Below, one piece after another: positions 51,454-58,950 of a stretch of DNA of 64,000 nucleotides. The notes beneath the pieces are model-generated. The model saw only the letters and a list, made by a program, of their open reading frames with translations. It ran no database searches and was not told the DNA's origin. The translations under genes were made by a program, and so were the position numbers. Location: contig JAOYTL010000010.1 of NCBI GenBank assembly GCA_025846845.1, positions 1 through 64,000 of the forward strand, given 5' to 3'. The stretch comes from Alloboseaceae bacterium BT-24-1 (GTDB lineage Bacteria > Pseudomonadota > Alphaproteobacteria > Rhizobiales > Beijerinckiaceae). Numbering within the stretch: the first letter of the stretch is position 1; every line of letters starts with the position of its first letter.

Positions 51454-52032
51454 ATGCTCCGCTTCTTCCGTTTGGCCCTGATCGCCGGCACGGCCGTCGC
51501 GGCCACTGCGACCGCCGCGATCGCCGAGATCGACCCGCTCACTCGCCAGCCGCTCGTCAACTATGTCGATCCTGCCAAGGCGCAGGCGACCGCGATCCCG
51601 CGTGAGATCGTTTCCTTCAGCGGCACCTATCGTCCCGGCACGATCGTGATCAACACGAGCGAGCGCCGCCTCTATTTCGTGCTGCCCGATGGCAAGGCCG
51701 TGCGCTACGGCGTCGGCGTCGGCCGCCCCGGCTTCGACTGGGCCGGCGCACAGACCGTCTCCCGCAAGACCGAGTGGCCGACCTGGACCCCGCCGGCCCA
51801 GATGCTGAAGCGCCGCCCCGACCTGCCGCGCTTCATGCCCGGCGGCCCGGAGAACCCGATGGGCGCGCGCGCGCTCTATCTCGGCTCGACCCTCTACCGC
51901 ATCCACGGCTCGAACGAGCCGGAGACGATCGGCCAGGCGGTCTCCTCCGGCTGCATCCGCATGCTGAACGAGGACGTGATCGACCTCTACGAGCGCGCCA
52001 AGGTCGGCACCCGGGTCGTCGTCGCCCGCTGA
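51454..52032 (+). CDS. L,D-transpeptidase (YkuD domain)
   Basis: A 192-residue exported enzyme. The signal peptide (LALIAGTAVAATATAAIAE) precedes IDPLTRQPLVNYVDP and the YkuD domain starting GTIVINTSERRLYFV. The catalytic motif is HGSNEPETIGQAVSSGCIRML: His and the Cys nucleophile, in the HX(13-14)SHGCIRM pattern with S-G in place of H-G. It makes 3-3 crosslinks or attaches lipoproteins to peptidoglycan. GAGG is upstream of the ATG. The 3' third plus terminator is duplicated at 53594-53816. Confidence 0.93.
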   Translation: MLRFFRLALIAGTAVAATATAAIAEIDPLTRQPLVNYVDPAKAQATAIPREIVSFSGTYRPGTIVINTSERRLYFVLPDGKAVRYGVGVGRPGFDWAGAQTVSRKTEWPTWTPPAQMLKRRPDLPRFMPGGPENPMGARALYLGSTLYRIHGSNEPETIGQAVSSGCIRMLNEDVIDLYERAKVGTRVVVAR

Positions 52033-52056
52033 GCGAACGCCGCATCCAGACTTACG

Positions 52057-52084
52057 AAAGGCCGGCCTCGCGCCGGCCTTTCTG
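52057..52084 (+). terminator. Terminator of the L,D-transpeptidase gene
   Basis: AAAGGCCGGC and GCCGGCCTTT are 10-bp complements with a CTCGC loop and T-rich end. A copy of it exists at 53790-53816. Confidence 0.9.
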
Positions 52085-52121
52085 TTTGCCCCGACCCGTG
52101 CCGGCAACAATCCGAGGGCGG

Positions 52122-52304
52122 TCAGAACGGGGCCGTGAAGTATACTCGGGCGGCCACGACACCGGCCAGCAGAAGCAGCAGGACGAGGCACTGCAGCAGG
52201 TCCCGGGCGATCTCGCTGGACCGCGTATCGGACAGCTCGTTGCGAGGTCCAGTCCGATGCGCAGCCGCGCGCCGCGGTCTCTCCGACGCTTCATAAGTGG
52301 TCAT
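52122..52304 (-). CDS. Small single-span membrane protein
   Basis: A 60-residue protein. Residues 1-36 are polar and Arg-rich (ASERPRRAAAHRTG), and residues 37-56 form one hydrophobic span (LLQCLVLLLLLAGVVAARVYF). The ATG at 52304 has GGAGG 6 bases upstream, better than an upstream ATG. No family is recognised. It lies between the transpeptidase terminator and the DapA-like gene. Confidence 0.5.
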   Translation of the reverse strand: MTTYEASERPRRAAAHRTGPRNELSDTRSSEIARDLLQCLVLLLLLAGVVAARVYFTAPF

Positions 52305-52428
52305 GGCGACCTCCATCACGTGATGGCGGATGATCGACCAGGTCCGCGTAAGCTCGCCATGCCGGCCATGGCTCGGCAGCATCAAGCCCGCATAAGCGCG
52401 CGGACGCGCTCATGCGGGCTGTTGGAAA

Positions 52429-53349
52429 CTAGGCCGCTGAACGATGGTCGATCGCGTGACCATTGTTCGGCCGCGGCAGGTCATCGAGCGCGTATTTGAG
52501 TTCCTCGGCCAGCGAGGGCTGCGCCGCGACCAGGGGCAACCGGCAAGTCGCGCTGACGCCAGGGTGCTGGAACGACAGGGCCAGCTTGACCGCGACGGGA
52601 TCGGGCTCGCGGGACAGCAGGTCGTGAAGCGGGATCAGCCGCCGCTGCAGGGTCTGGGCCTGCTCGAACGCTCCGGCGCGGCAGGCCTCCCTGATCCGGC
52701 GCAGCAGGCGCGGCGCGAGATTGCCGATGCTGGTGATCGCACCGCAGCCGCCCGCGGCGACATAGGACGGGATGGTGTCGCTGGCCCCGGTCAGGCGCAG
52801 GAAGTGCCGGCTGCAGCTGCGCATGATGCGGTCGCAGCGGGCGATGTCGCCGCGCCGCTCGAGGATGCCGACGATGGTCGGATGTTCGGCCATCTCGGCC
52901 AGGGCTCCGGGTGCAAGGTCGATGGCGCAACGATCGGGATCGTTGTCGATGATCACCGGAAGTGAGGTGACCTCCGCCACCGACAGGACGTGCCGGACAA
53001 GGCCGGCCTGCGTCGGCCTGCTGTAATAGGGCAGCCGCAGGAGAATGGCGCTCGCCCCTGCCGCGGTCGCCTCCCTGACCTCCGCGATGCTGCCTGCGGT
53101 CGAATACGACCCGGCGGCAGCCAGGATCGGATAACCGGGCCCGGCCGCGGCGCGCGCAACCCTGACGAGCCGGATGCGCTCCTTGCCGGACAGCGTCGAA
53201 TACTCGCCGCTGGCGGAGCCGAGCACGATGCCGTCGGCGCCCTCCTGGACCTGCCAATCCACCAGCCGAGCCAGGTTTGGCTCGTCGAGGGCGCCGGCCC
53301 TGAAGGGCGTGACGAGCGCGGTGAACATCCCATGAAGCCAGTGATCCAT
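52429..53349 (-). CDS. DapA-like protein lacking the Schiff-base lysine
   Basis: A 306-residue protein of the dihydrodipicolinate synthase/N-acetylneuraminate lyase TIM-barrel family. The opening FTALVTPFRAGALDEPNLARLVDWQ and GADGIVLGSASGEYSTLSGKER are clear. However the Schiff-base Lys of GIKE is Leu163 (VGILERRGD), the Tyr of YNVP is Asp135 (IIDNDPDR) and the GTTGE pair is SASGE. Arg140 and the PYY109 segment remain. It is unlikely to catalyse the usual aldol reaction; it may bind a ligand or be decaying. The frame extends 80 codons upstream through a GTG, but the ATG at 53349 fits the fold. Confidence 0.85.
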   Translation of the reverse strand: MDHWLHGMFTALVTPFRAGALDEPNLARLVDWQVQEGADGIVLGSASGEYSTLSGKERIRLVRVARAAAGPGYPILAAAGSYSTAGSIAEVREATAAGASAILLRLPYYSRPTQAGLVRHVLSVAEVTSLPVIIDNDPDRCAIDLAPGALAEMAEHPTIVGILERRGDIARCDRIMRSCSRHFLRLTGASDTIPSYVAAGGCGAITSIGNLAPRLLRRIREACRAGAFEQAQTLQRRLIPLHDLLSREPDPVAVKLALSFQHPGVSATCRLPLVAAQPSLAEELKYALDDLPRPNNGHAIDHRSAA

Positions 53350-53593
53350 GTCGACCTCGGCAGAGTGGATTGACGATGGAGGCGCAGCGGAGCGTTTTGC
53401 TCCGCCGCGCCTCGGCCGAACTCGGGACGACCAATGGAACAGAGGCCAAGTGCCCTCGAACCCCACGGGGCGGTCGGGGTTCGATGGCGCCTCTGGTTCC
53501 GAACGTGCCCGAGCACGACGCGGCTCAAGGCTAGGCCGGTCGACATAAGGGTTCGATGCGGATCGGGGCGGATATCGTGAAGCCGGCATCAGG

Positions 53594-53765
53594 GCGGCGC
53601 GCCATGCTTCGCGGCTCCGCCCTCTACCGTATCCACGGCTCGAACGAGCCGAAGACGATCGGCCAGGCGGTCACCTCCGGCTGCATCCGCATGCTGAACG
53701 AGCGCGTGATCGACCTCTACGAGCGCGCCAAGGTCGGCCGGCCCTGCATCGTCGCTGCCCGCCGA
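53594..53765 (+). pseudogene. 3'-terminal fragment of the L,D-transpeptidase gene (partial duplication)
   Basis: The DNA repeats bases ~51875-52032 of the intact transpeptidase: CTCTACCG, HGSNEPKTIGQAVTSGCIRML, ERVIDLYERAKVG. It retains the catalytic His and Cys motif but lacks the whole front of the domain. The original stop TGA is CGA here (53763-53765), so any reading runs on. It is followed by a copy of the terminator at 53790. It is a duplication remnant, not a functional gene. Confidence 0.85.
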
Positions 53766-53789
53766 GGCAGCGCGCCATCGCATATTACG

Positions 53790-53816
53790 AAAGGCCGGCC
53801 TCGCGCCGGCCTTTTT
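53790..53816 (+). terminator. Duplicate terminator copy
   Basis: AAAGGCCGGC and GCCGGCC followed by TTTTT. It copies the transpeptidase terminator at 52057. It lies between the pseudogene and the convergent lipocalin gene. Confidence 0.85.
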
Positions 53817-53863
53817 GTCGGCGAGAGCGCCAGCAGTCGGCGAGAACCAAGCCCCCGCACCGC

Positions 53864-54424
53864 TCAGCGTTTCGGCTGCTCCGGAAATTCCAGCTTGGTG
53901 ACGTCGTATCCCAGGGCCCTCGCCCGCTCAACCAGCCCACGACGCTGGGGCTCCCCGATCCGCGGGCTGCGGGTGAAGATGTAGAGATCGCGGAAGTCGG
54001 GATCGGCCGAGATGAACCAGCTGTAATCCTCGGCCCGGTCGAGAACCCAGTAGTCGCGCGTGACCGGGATGAAGCCGTAGAGCCGGTAGTCGACGCGCAG
54101 CTTGGCGTTCACGCCGGGGTCAAGAATACGGCCGGGGCCGCCGATCGTCTTGAGCTCGCCTTCAGGCGTGCCCATCCGGCAGGAATCGAGCACCTCGACT
54201 GCTCCGCCTGCTCCCGGCTTGTATTCGGTCGCACCGGCGACGCAGCCATCGGTGATCGACATCGGTCGCCGGCCGATCTCGTGCCAGAGACCGGTATAGA
54301 AACGAGCGGCGTCGATGCGCTTGCGCGGCTCCGGTGCCTTGCCGCCATTTTCCGCCATCGACATGCAGCCGGAGAGCAGGGCGGCGGACAGCGCAGTAAT
54401 GAGAGTGACGGAACGGATCTGCAA
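53864..54424 (-). CDS. Bacterial lipocalin (Blc-like), outer-membrane lipoprotein
   Basis: A 186-residue lipocalin. The start is a TTG at 54424 after GGGGAGG, giving a lipoprotein signal LITALSAALLSGC with lipobox LSGC. The barrel motif is FYTGLWHEIGRRP, a GxW-type start, then YKPGAGGAVEVLDSC, DYWVLDRAEDYSWFISADPDF and SPRIGEPQRRGLVERARALGYD. Blc in E. coli binds lysophospholipids. Relation to the phospholipid operon 3 kb away is only a thought. ATG is absent; the TTG start is unusual. Confidence 0.82.
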   Translation of the reverse strand: MQIRSVTLITALSAALLSGCMSMAENGGKAPEPRKRIDAARFYTGLWHEIGRRPMSITDGCVAGATEYKPGAGGAVEVLDSCRMGTPEGELKTIGGPGRILDPGVNAKLRVDYRLYGFIPVTRDYWVLDRAEDYSWFISADPDFRDLYIFTRSPRIGEPQRRGLVERARALGYDVTKLEFPEQPKR

Positions 54425-54536
54425 GCGAGCCTCCCCTGTGCGGAGCAGTGGCGCGCGGCCCGGCGACACCGCAGCGCTTGCAACACATACGCTCGGGCGA
54501 GGCTTTTGGTTCGGTGGCGAAGCGGAATTCCGGTTC

Positions 54537-54905
54537 CTAGCCGCGCCGAACCCGCTCCCGCGACAGCCCCTTGGCCGCCAGATCGTCGAGATAGGCCTGC
54601 AGCTTCGCCTCGCCGTCGCGACCGAGCTCGCGCAGATAGTCCCAGCCATAGATGCCGGTGTCGTGCATGTCGTCGAAGGTCAAGCGGACGGCGTAGTGGC
54701 CGACCGGCTCGACCTTGATGATCTCGACCTCGCGCTTGCCCGGCACCGTCTGCTTCTGCGTCGGGCCATGGCCCTGGACTTCGGCCGAGGGACTCTCGAC
54801 CCGTAGCAATTCGGCGGCGAGCGCATGGCTCTCGCCGCTCTCGAAGGTGACATGCAAGGTGCGGCGATCCTTCGACAGACGGATCTCGCTCGGCCAATCT
54901 GACAT
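54537..54905 (-). CDS. DUF971 (gamma-butyrobetaine hydroxylase-like N-terminal) domain protein
   Basis: A 122-residue protein with EIRLSKDRRTLHVTFESGESHALAAELLR near the N-terminus, EIIKVEPVGHYAVRLTFDDMHDTGIYGWDYLREL in the middle and a helical tail. DUF971 proteins bind an iron-sulfur or zinc site in some cases and are thought to act in Fe-S handling. It is divergent from moaA, which needs Fe-S clusters. The N-terminal Cys pair of some members is not seen here. Confidence 0.85.
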   Translation of the reverse strand: MSDWPSEIRLSKDRRTLHVTFESGESHALAAELLRVESPSAEVQGHGPTQKQTVPGKREVEIIKVEPVGHYAVRLTFDDMHDTGIYGWDYLRELGRDGEAKLQAYLDDLAAKGLSRERVRRG

Positions 54906-55047
54906 CTTCGTGTTTCTCCAGAACAGCTTGCGACCATCAGCCTGCTTGACCGCGGGCTTGCCGCCGCCGATGCTTGCTTCCTATATCAGAGTGGAGGCAG
55001 GCGCACCGCGCCGCCAAGCCGCCATCGTCCAAGGATGTAAAGCCGTC

Positions 55048-56076
55048 GTGCTCCACGACCCCGTCAGACCCTTGATACGTGCGCCGCTGACCGACCCGTT
55101 CGGCCGCGACATCTCCTACTTGCGCATCTCGGTGACGGATCGCTGCGATTTCCGCTGCGTCTACTGCATGTCCGAGGACATGGCCTTCCTGCCCAAGCGC
55201 GACCTCTTGACGCTGGAAGAGGTCGACCGCGTCGCCACCGCCTTCGTCTCGCGCGGAACGCGCAAGCTGCGCATCACCGGCGGCGAGCCGCTGGTCAGGC
55301 GCGACATCATGAACCTGTTCCGCTCGCTCTCGCGCCATCTGACGTCCGGCGCGCTCGACGAACTGACCTTGACCACCAACGGCTCGCAGCTTTCCCGCTA
55401 TGCACAGGAGCTGGCCGATTGCGGCGTGCGCCGCGTCAACGTCTCGATGGACACGCTCGATCCGGAGAAATTCCGCAAGATCACGCGCTGGGGCGACCTG
55501 TCGAAAGTGCTCGCCGGCATCGAGGCGGCGCGAGCGGCGGGCCTGCGCGTCAAGATCAATTCGGTGGCGCTGAAGGGCGTCAACGAGGACGAAATCGAGG
55601 GCCTGATGCATTGGGCCCATGGGCTCGGCATGGACCTGACGTTGATCGAGGTGATGCCGCTCGGCGAGATCGAGCCGGCGCGGCTCGACCAGTTCCTGCC
55701 GCTTTCCATGGTGCGGGCCCGGCTGATGGACCGCTACACGCTCGACGACGATCCCTACCGGACCGGCGGACCGGCGCGTTATGTCAGGGTGCGCGAGACC
55801 GGCGGGCTCGTCGGCTTCATCACGCCGATGACCCATAATTTCTGCGAGAGCTGCAACCGCGTGCGCCTGACCTGCACCGGCACGCTCTATATGTGCCTCG
55901 GCCAGGAGGATGCCGCCGATTTGCGCGCGCCGATCCGTGCCTCCAGCGACGACGCCCTGCTCTACCGGGCGATGGAGGAGGCGATCTCGCGCAAGCCCAA
56001 GGGCCACGACTTCGTCATCGACCGGCGCCAACCCCGCGCCGCCGTCGGCCGGCATATGAGCGTGACCGGCGGCTGA
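55048..56076 (+). CDS. moaA: GTP 3',8-cyclase MoaA (molybdenum cofactor synthesis)
   Basis: A 342-residue radical SAM enzyme. RCDFRCVYCM has the N-terminal [4Fe-4S] cysteines (CxxxCxxC), ITGGEPLVRRD the SAM site, and CESCNRVRLTCTGTLYMCLG the second cluster region. The C-terminal VTGG ends in Gly-Gly, needed to complete the active site. It converts GTP to 3',8-cH2GTP, the first pathway step. The start is taken as GTG 55048, giving MLHDPVRPLIR; an ATG 79 bases upstream is an alternative. No other moa genes are near. Confidence 0.95.
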   Translation: MLHDPVRPLIRAPLTDPFGRDISYLRISVTDRCDFRCVYCMSEDMAFLPKRDLLTLEEVDRVATAFVSRGTRKLRITGGEPLVRRDIMNLFRSLSRHLTSGALDELTLTTNGSQLSRYAQELADCGVRRVNVSMDTLDPEKFRKITRWGDLSKVLAGIEAARAAGLRVKINSVALKGVNEDEIEGLMHWAHGLGMDLTLIEVMPLGEIEPARLDQFLPLSMVRARLMDRYTLDDDPYRTGGPARYVRVRETGGLVGFITPMTHNFCESCNRVRLTCTGTLYMCLGQEDAADLRAPIRASSDDALLYRAMEEAISRKPKGHDFVIDRRQPRAAVGRHMSVTGG

Positions 56077-56099
56077 GACGGCGCGGGCCTCGACCGAAC

Positions 56100-56741
56100 T
56101 CAGCGAGCCCGCAATCCACCCACGATATTCGCCGCCCGCCTGAGAGCGGTCACCGCAGCGCCTGCCGCGATCAGCCAAAGCGCGATGGTCAGCACCTCAT
56201 TCTGCCCCCGCCACAGCGGCTCCAGCAGCGAGAGGAGCGCTGCGGCCGTGATCGTCGCCATGCGGTGCTGCTTGGCCATCGGGCCGGAAAAATCGGCCGG
56301 CTGCCCGCAATTGCGTCCGAGCTCGCGGGTATAGGCGGTCAGAACGGCAAGGCCGGCCGCCGCCCACCCCAGGGCCGGTGCGCCGATCCCGTAACCGACG
56401 CCGGTGAGGATGAGGATATCGGCGATCCGATCGGGAAACTCGTTCCAGAACGGCCCATCGGCCGCCTGCTTGCCGCCCTCGATCGCGACCATGCCGTCGA
56501 AGAGATTGCAGAGCAGCCGGAACTGGCAGAACAGGGCCGCGACAAGAAGCAGCGCGGCACGCGGCCCGGAAGCCGCCGTCCCTGCGAGCCAGAAGGCAGA
56601 ACCGGCGCAGGCTGCCATCGCCATGCTCGCCATCGAGATCTGGTTCGGCGTGATGCCGGTGGCGCTCAGCCGGCGCGCAATGCCCCGGGCCCAGCCTGTA
56701 TCGCGGCTCGAGAGTGGCCGCCGATCGCTATCCTGCGCCAT
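56100..56741 (-). CDS. CDP-alcohol phosphatidyltransferase family protein, divergent motif
   Basis: A 213-residue membrane protein with about 6 spans. The family motif D-x2-D-G-x2-A-R-x8-G-x3-D-x3-D reads N79-x2-D82-G83-x2-A86-I87-x8-G96-x3-N100-x3-D104, so two of the four Asp and the Arg are replaced. It may make a phospholipid from a CDP-activated lipid, but altered metal ligands leave this uncertain. It closes the four-gene operon acyltransferase / CdsA-like / 127-aa membrane protein / this gene, and overlaps its neighbour by 14 bp. Confidence 0.8.
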   Translation of the reverse strand: MAQDSDRRPLSSRDTGWARGIARRLSATGITPNQISMASMAMAACAGSAFWLAGTAASGPRAALLLVAALFCQFRLLCNLFDGMVAIEGGKQAADGPFWNEFPDRIADILILTGVGYGIGAPALGWAAAGLAVLTAYTRELGRNCGQPADFSGPMAKQHRMATITAAALLSLLEPLWRGQNEVLTIALWLIAAGAAVTALRRAANIVGGLRAR

Positions 56742-57111
56742 GGTTCACGGCCTTCCTGCTCCGCCACAGCGAGAGATTGTAGAGCGCCGCATAGCTGGTC
56801 GCGACTGTCAGCGGGACGGCGATGGTCCTGGCGATTTCGGGCGTGCCGCCGATCGTATGGATGATGGTCAGCACGCTCGCGGAGACCAACCCGGCAATCA
56901 CCGGCGGCGCCAGAAGCGCAGCCAAGCCAGTAAAACGGCGGGCGAGATATTCGATGCCCCGCTTCAAAAGCAGCGTGATGACGGCCGAAAGCGTGCCTTG
57001 GATCAGCCCGGCGAGGAGCGGTGCCGGCATCGGATGGGCGCGGTTGGCGAAAGCCGCCCAGCTGCCCATGGCGATGAAGGCAAAGGCGACATGCACGATG
57101 CTGCTTCGCAT
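56728..57111 (-). CDS. Small membrane protein, phospholipid-type operon
   Basis: A 127-residue protein with about three to four spans (roughly residues 6-22, 31-49, 62-83, 94-114). Nothing conserved is recognised, though it includes LIQGTLSAVITLLLKRG and VSASVLTIIHTIGG. It lies between the CdsA-like and CDP-alcohol transferase genes and overlaps the latter by 14 bp. It could be a flippase-like or accessory subunit; this is inference. Confidence 0.75.
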   Translation of the reverse strand: MRSSIVHVAFAFIAMGSWAAFANRAHPMPAPLLAGLIQGTLSAVITLLLKRGIEYLARRFTGLAALLAPPVIAGLVSASVLTIIHTIGGTPEIARTIAVPLTVATSYAALYNLSLWRSRKAVNHGAG

Positions 57112-57131
57112 CAGGCGCGCGAGCGGCGGGC

Positions 57132-58082
57132 TCACGTGGTCGACCAGCCGTAGCGGACGAGGTGGAAGAAGATCGGGGCGGAGAACACCACCGAATCGAG
57201 CCGGTCGAGGAAGCCGCCATGGCCGGCGATCAGATGGCCCCAATCCTTGATGCCGCGATCGCGCTTGATCGCCGACATGACCAGCCCGCCGAAGAAGCCC
57301 ATCAACACGATGACCAGCGCCAGGAAGGCGGCCTGCAGCGGCGTGAACGGCGTCATCCAGGATAGTGCGGCACCGACGGCGGTGGCGCTGAGAGCGCCGC
57401 CGATGAAGCCCTCGACCGTCTTGGACGGCGACAGCCTGGGCGCGATCTTGGTGCGGCCGAGCAGCTTGCCCCAGACATATTGCAAGACATCGCTCATCTG
57501 CACGACGATGACGAGAAAGGCGATCAGCAGGACATTGCGCCCCTGATAGCCGGGAATGTCGAGGCTGAGCAGCGCCGGCACGTGCGAGGTGCAAAAGACA
57601 CAGATCATCAGCGCCCACTGCACTTCGGCGATGCGCACCAGAAAATGCTCGGTGTCGCCACGCGCCGCCGCGACGATCGGCATCAGCAGGAAGGCGTAGA
57701 CGGGGATGAAGATCGAGTAGAGGCCGTACCATTCGATCCAGATCAGATAATACTGCACAGGCAGCATGATAAAGAAGCCGGCCGCCAGCGCCCAATGGTC
57801 GGCACGGCGCGTGTTCGTCAGCGTGATGAACTCGCGCAGGGCCGCGAAGGAGCAGAAGGCGAAGAGCAGCGTCACGCCGGTCTTGCCGCCGATCAGCGCC
57901 AGCCCCATCAGCACGACCATGATCCACCAGGCGCGGATGCGGTCATTCAGGTTCTCGACCACGGCATTCGAGCCATCAGGCGACAGCCGGCGCTGCAGCA
58001 CGTAGCCGACGGCGGAAGCCAGGACCAGCACGGCGAGCAGGCAGCCCAGCACGGCGACGAGATCGGGATGCGGCATCGTCAT
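57132..58082 (-). CDS. Phosphatidate cytidylyltransferase-like protein (CdsA family)
   Basis: A 316-residue membrane protein with about 8 spans. The CdsA signature SAIKRDRGIKDWGHLIAGHGGFLDRLDS is complete near the C-terminus, giving the metal- and nucleotide-binding site. SPSKTVEGFIGG is the second conserved motif. It would make CDP-diacylglycerol from phosphatidate and CTP. It is probably additional to the essential cdsA and supplies the CDP-lipid to the transferase in this operon. The ATG overlaps the stop of the acyltransferase gene (ATGA). Confidence 0.92.
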   Translation of the reverse strand: MTMPHPDLVAVLGCLLAVLVLASAVGYVLQRRLSPDGSNAVVENLNDRIRAWWIMVVLMGLALIGGKTGVTLLFAFCSFAALREFITLTNTRRADHWALAAGFFIMLPVQYYLIWIEWYGLYSIFIPVYAFLLMPIVAAARGDTEHFLVRIAEVQWALMICVFCTSHVPALLSLDIPGYQGRNVLLIAFLVIVVQMSDVLQYVWGKLLGRTKIAPRLSPSKTVEGFIGGALSATAVGAALSWMTPFTPLQAAFLALVIVLMGFFGGLVMSAIKRDRGIKDWGHLIAGHGGFLDRLDSVVFSAPIFFHLVRYGWSTT

Positions 58083-58723
58083 GGCGCGCTCGCCTTCGGT
58101 GACAGGGCGAGCAAGGCCGCTTCGGCCCTGGCCAGGAATTGCTGCTTCGTCTCGGTCTCGGCGATAGAGAGAGCGGCGCCGAAGGTGACGGTGCAGATAA
58201 GAGGGACCGGCACGAACTCGCCCTTCGGCATGACCCGGTTGAGATTGTCGATCCAGACCGGCACGAGGGCCACGTTCGGGCGCGCCTGCGCCAGATGAAA
58301 CAGCCCGCTCTTGAACGGCAGCAGCCGCGCGTCCGTGGTGTTGCGCGTCCCTTCCGGGAACACGATGAGAGAGGAGCCGGCGTCGAGCGCCTCCGTCATC
58401 TGGACGATCGGATCACTCGTTCGTCTCTCACGGTCCCGGTCGATCAGGACGGCGTTGAAGACATCGCGGCCGATGAAACGCCGAAGACTGCTCTTCAGCC
58501 AGTAATCGCTTCCGGCGACCGGCCGGGTCGCAAACCGCATGCGGCGCGGCAACACGGTCCAGATCAGGACGAAATCGCCGTGGCTGGCATGGTTGGCGAA
58601 ATAGATCCGCTGCTCTTCGGCCGGCGCGACACCGTCCCATCGTCCGCGGACCGCCGTGATGAAGCGGGCAAAGACCACAATGAGCGTGCCAGCCAGGCTG
58701 ATCCCTGCTTCGCGCATCCCCAT
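58079..58723 (-). CDS. 1-acyl-sn-glycerol-3-phosphate acyltransferase-like protein (PlsC family)
   Basis: A PlsC-fold acyltransferase. NHASHGDFVLIW carries the HxxxxD catalytic pair, then FNAVLIDRDRER, LIVFPEGTRNTTDARLLPFKSG with the EGTR substrate motif and VALVPVWI. Start choice is uncertain: ATG 58723 or 58717 are the nearest before the domain, while the frame runs open to 58939. It heads the four-gene operon and overlaps cdsA-like by ATGA. It may form phosphatidate from a lysophosphatidate. Confidence 0.8.
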   Translation of the reverse strand: MGMREAGISLAGTLIVVFARFITAVRGRWDGVAPAEEQRIYFANHASHGDFVLIWTVLPRRMRFATRPVAGSDYWLKSSLRRFIGRDVFNAVLIDRDRERRTSDPIVQMTEALDAGSSLIVFPEGTRNTTDARLLPFKSGLFHLAQARPNVALVPVWIDNLNRVMPKGEFVPVPLICTVTFGAALSIAETETKQQFLARAEAALLALSPKASAP

Positions 58724-58894
58724 ACCCGATTGCCGCCCTTGCAATGACGTAGCGTTCATCTCGAACGCTGTCGACATTGCAGGGGTCAGTGGCACATTCG
58801 AAAGCTGCCACCGCGCCGCCCGGCCAATCAGCGAACCCCACCAATCATCACGCAGCCCGCCCCTGCTTTCGTCGCATCTTGCCTGCCAGCTCTG

Positions 58895-58908
58895 GTGTAC
58901 TAGTATAC
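58895..58908. promoter_or_regulatory. Near-palindrome upstream of ABC binding protein, possible GntR operator
   Basis: GTGTACTAGTATAC is symmetrical except for one pair, centred on CTAG, and lies 43 bp before the ATG of the binding protein. Sites of the GTATACTAGTATAC form are used by GntR/FadR-type regulators. No such regulator is in this window. Confidence 0.45.
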
Positions 58909-58950
58909 ATGCCAAGGCCGCAGCAAAGCAGGCCAGCACAGGGAGGTATC

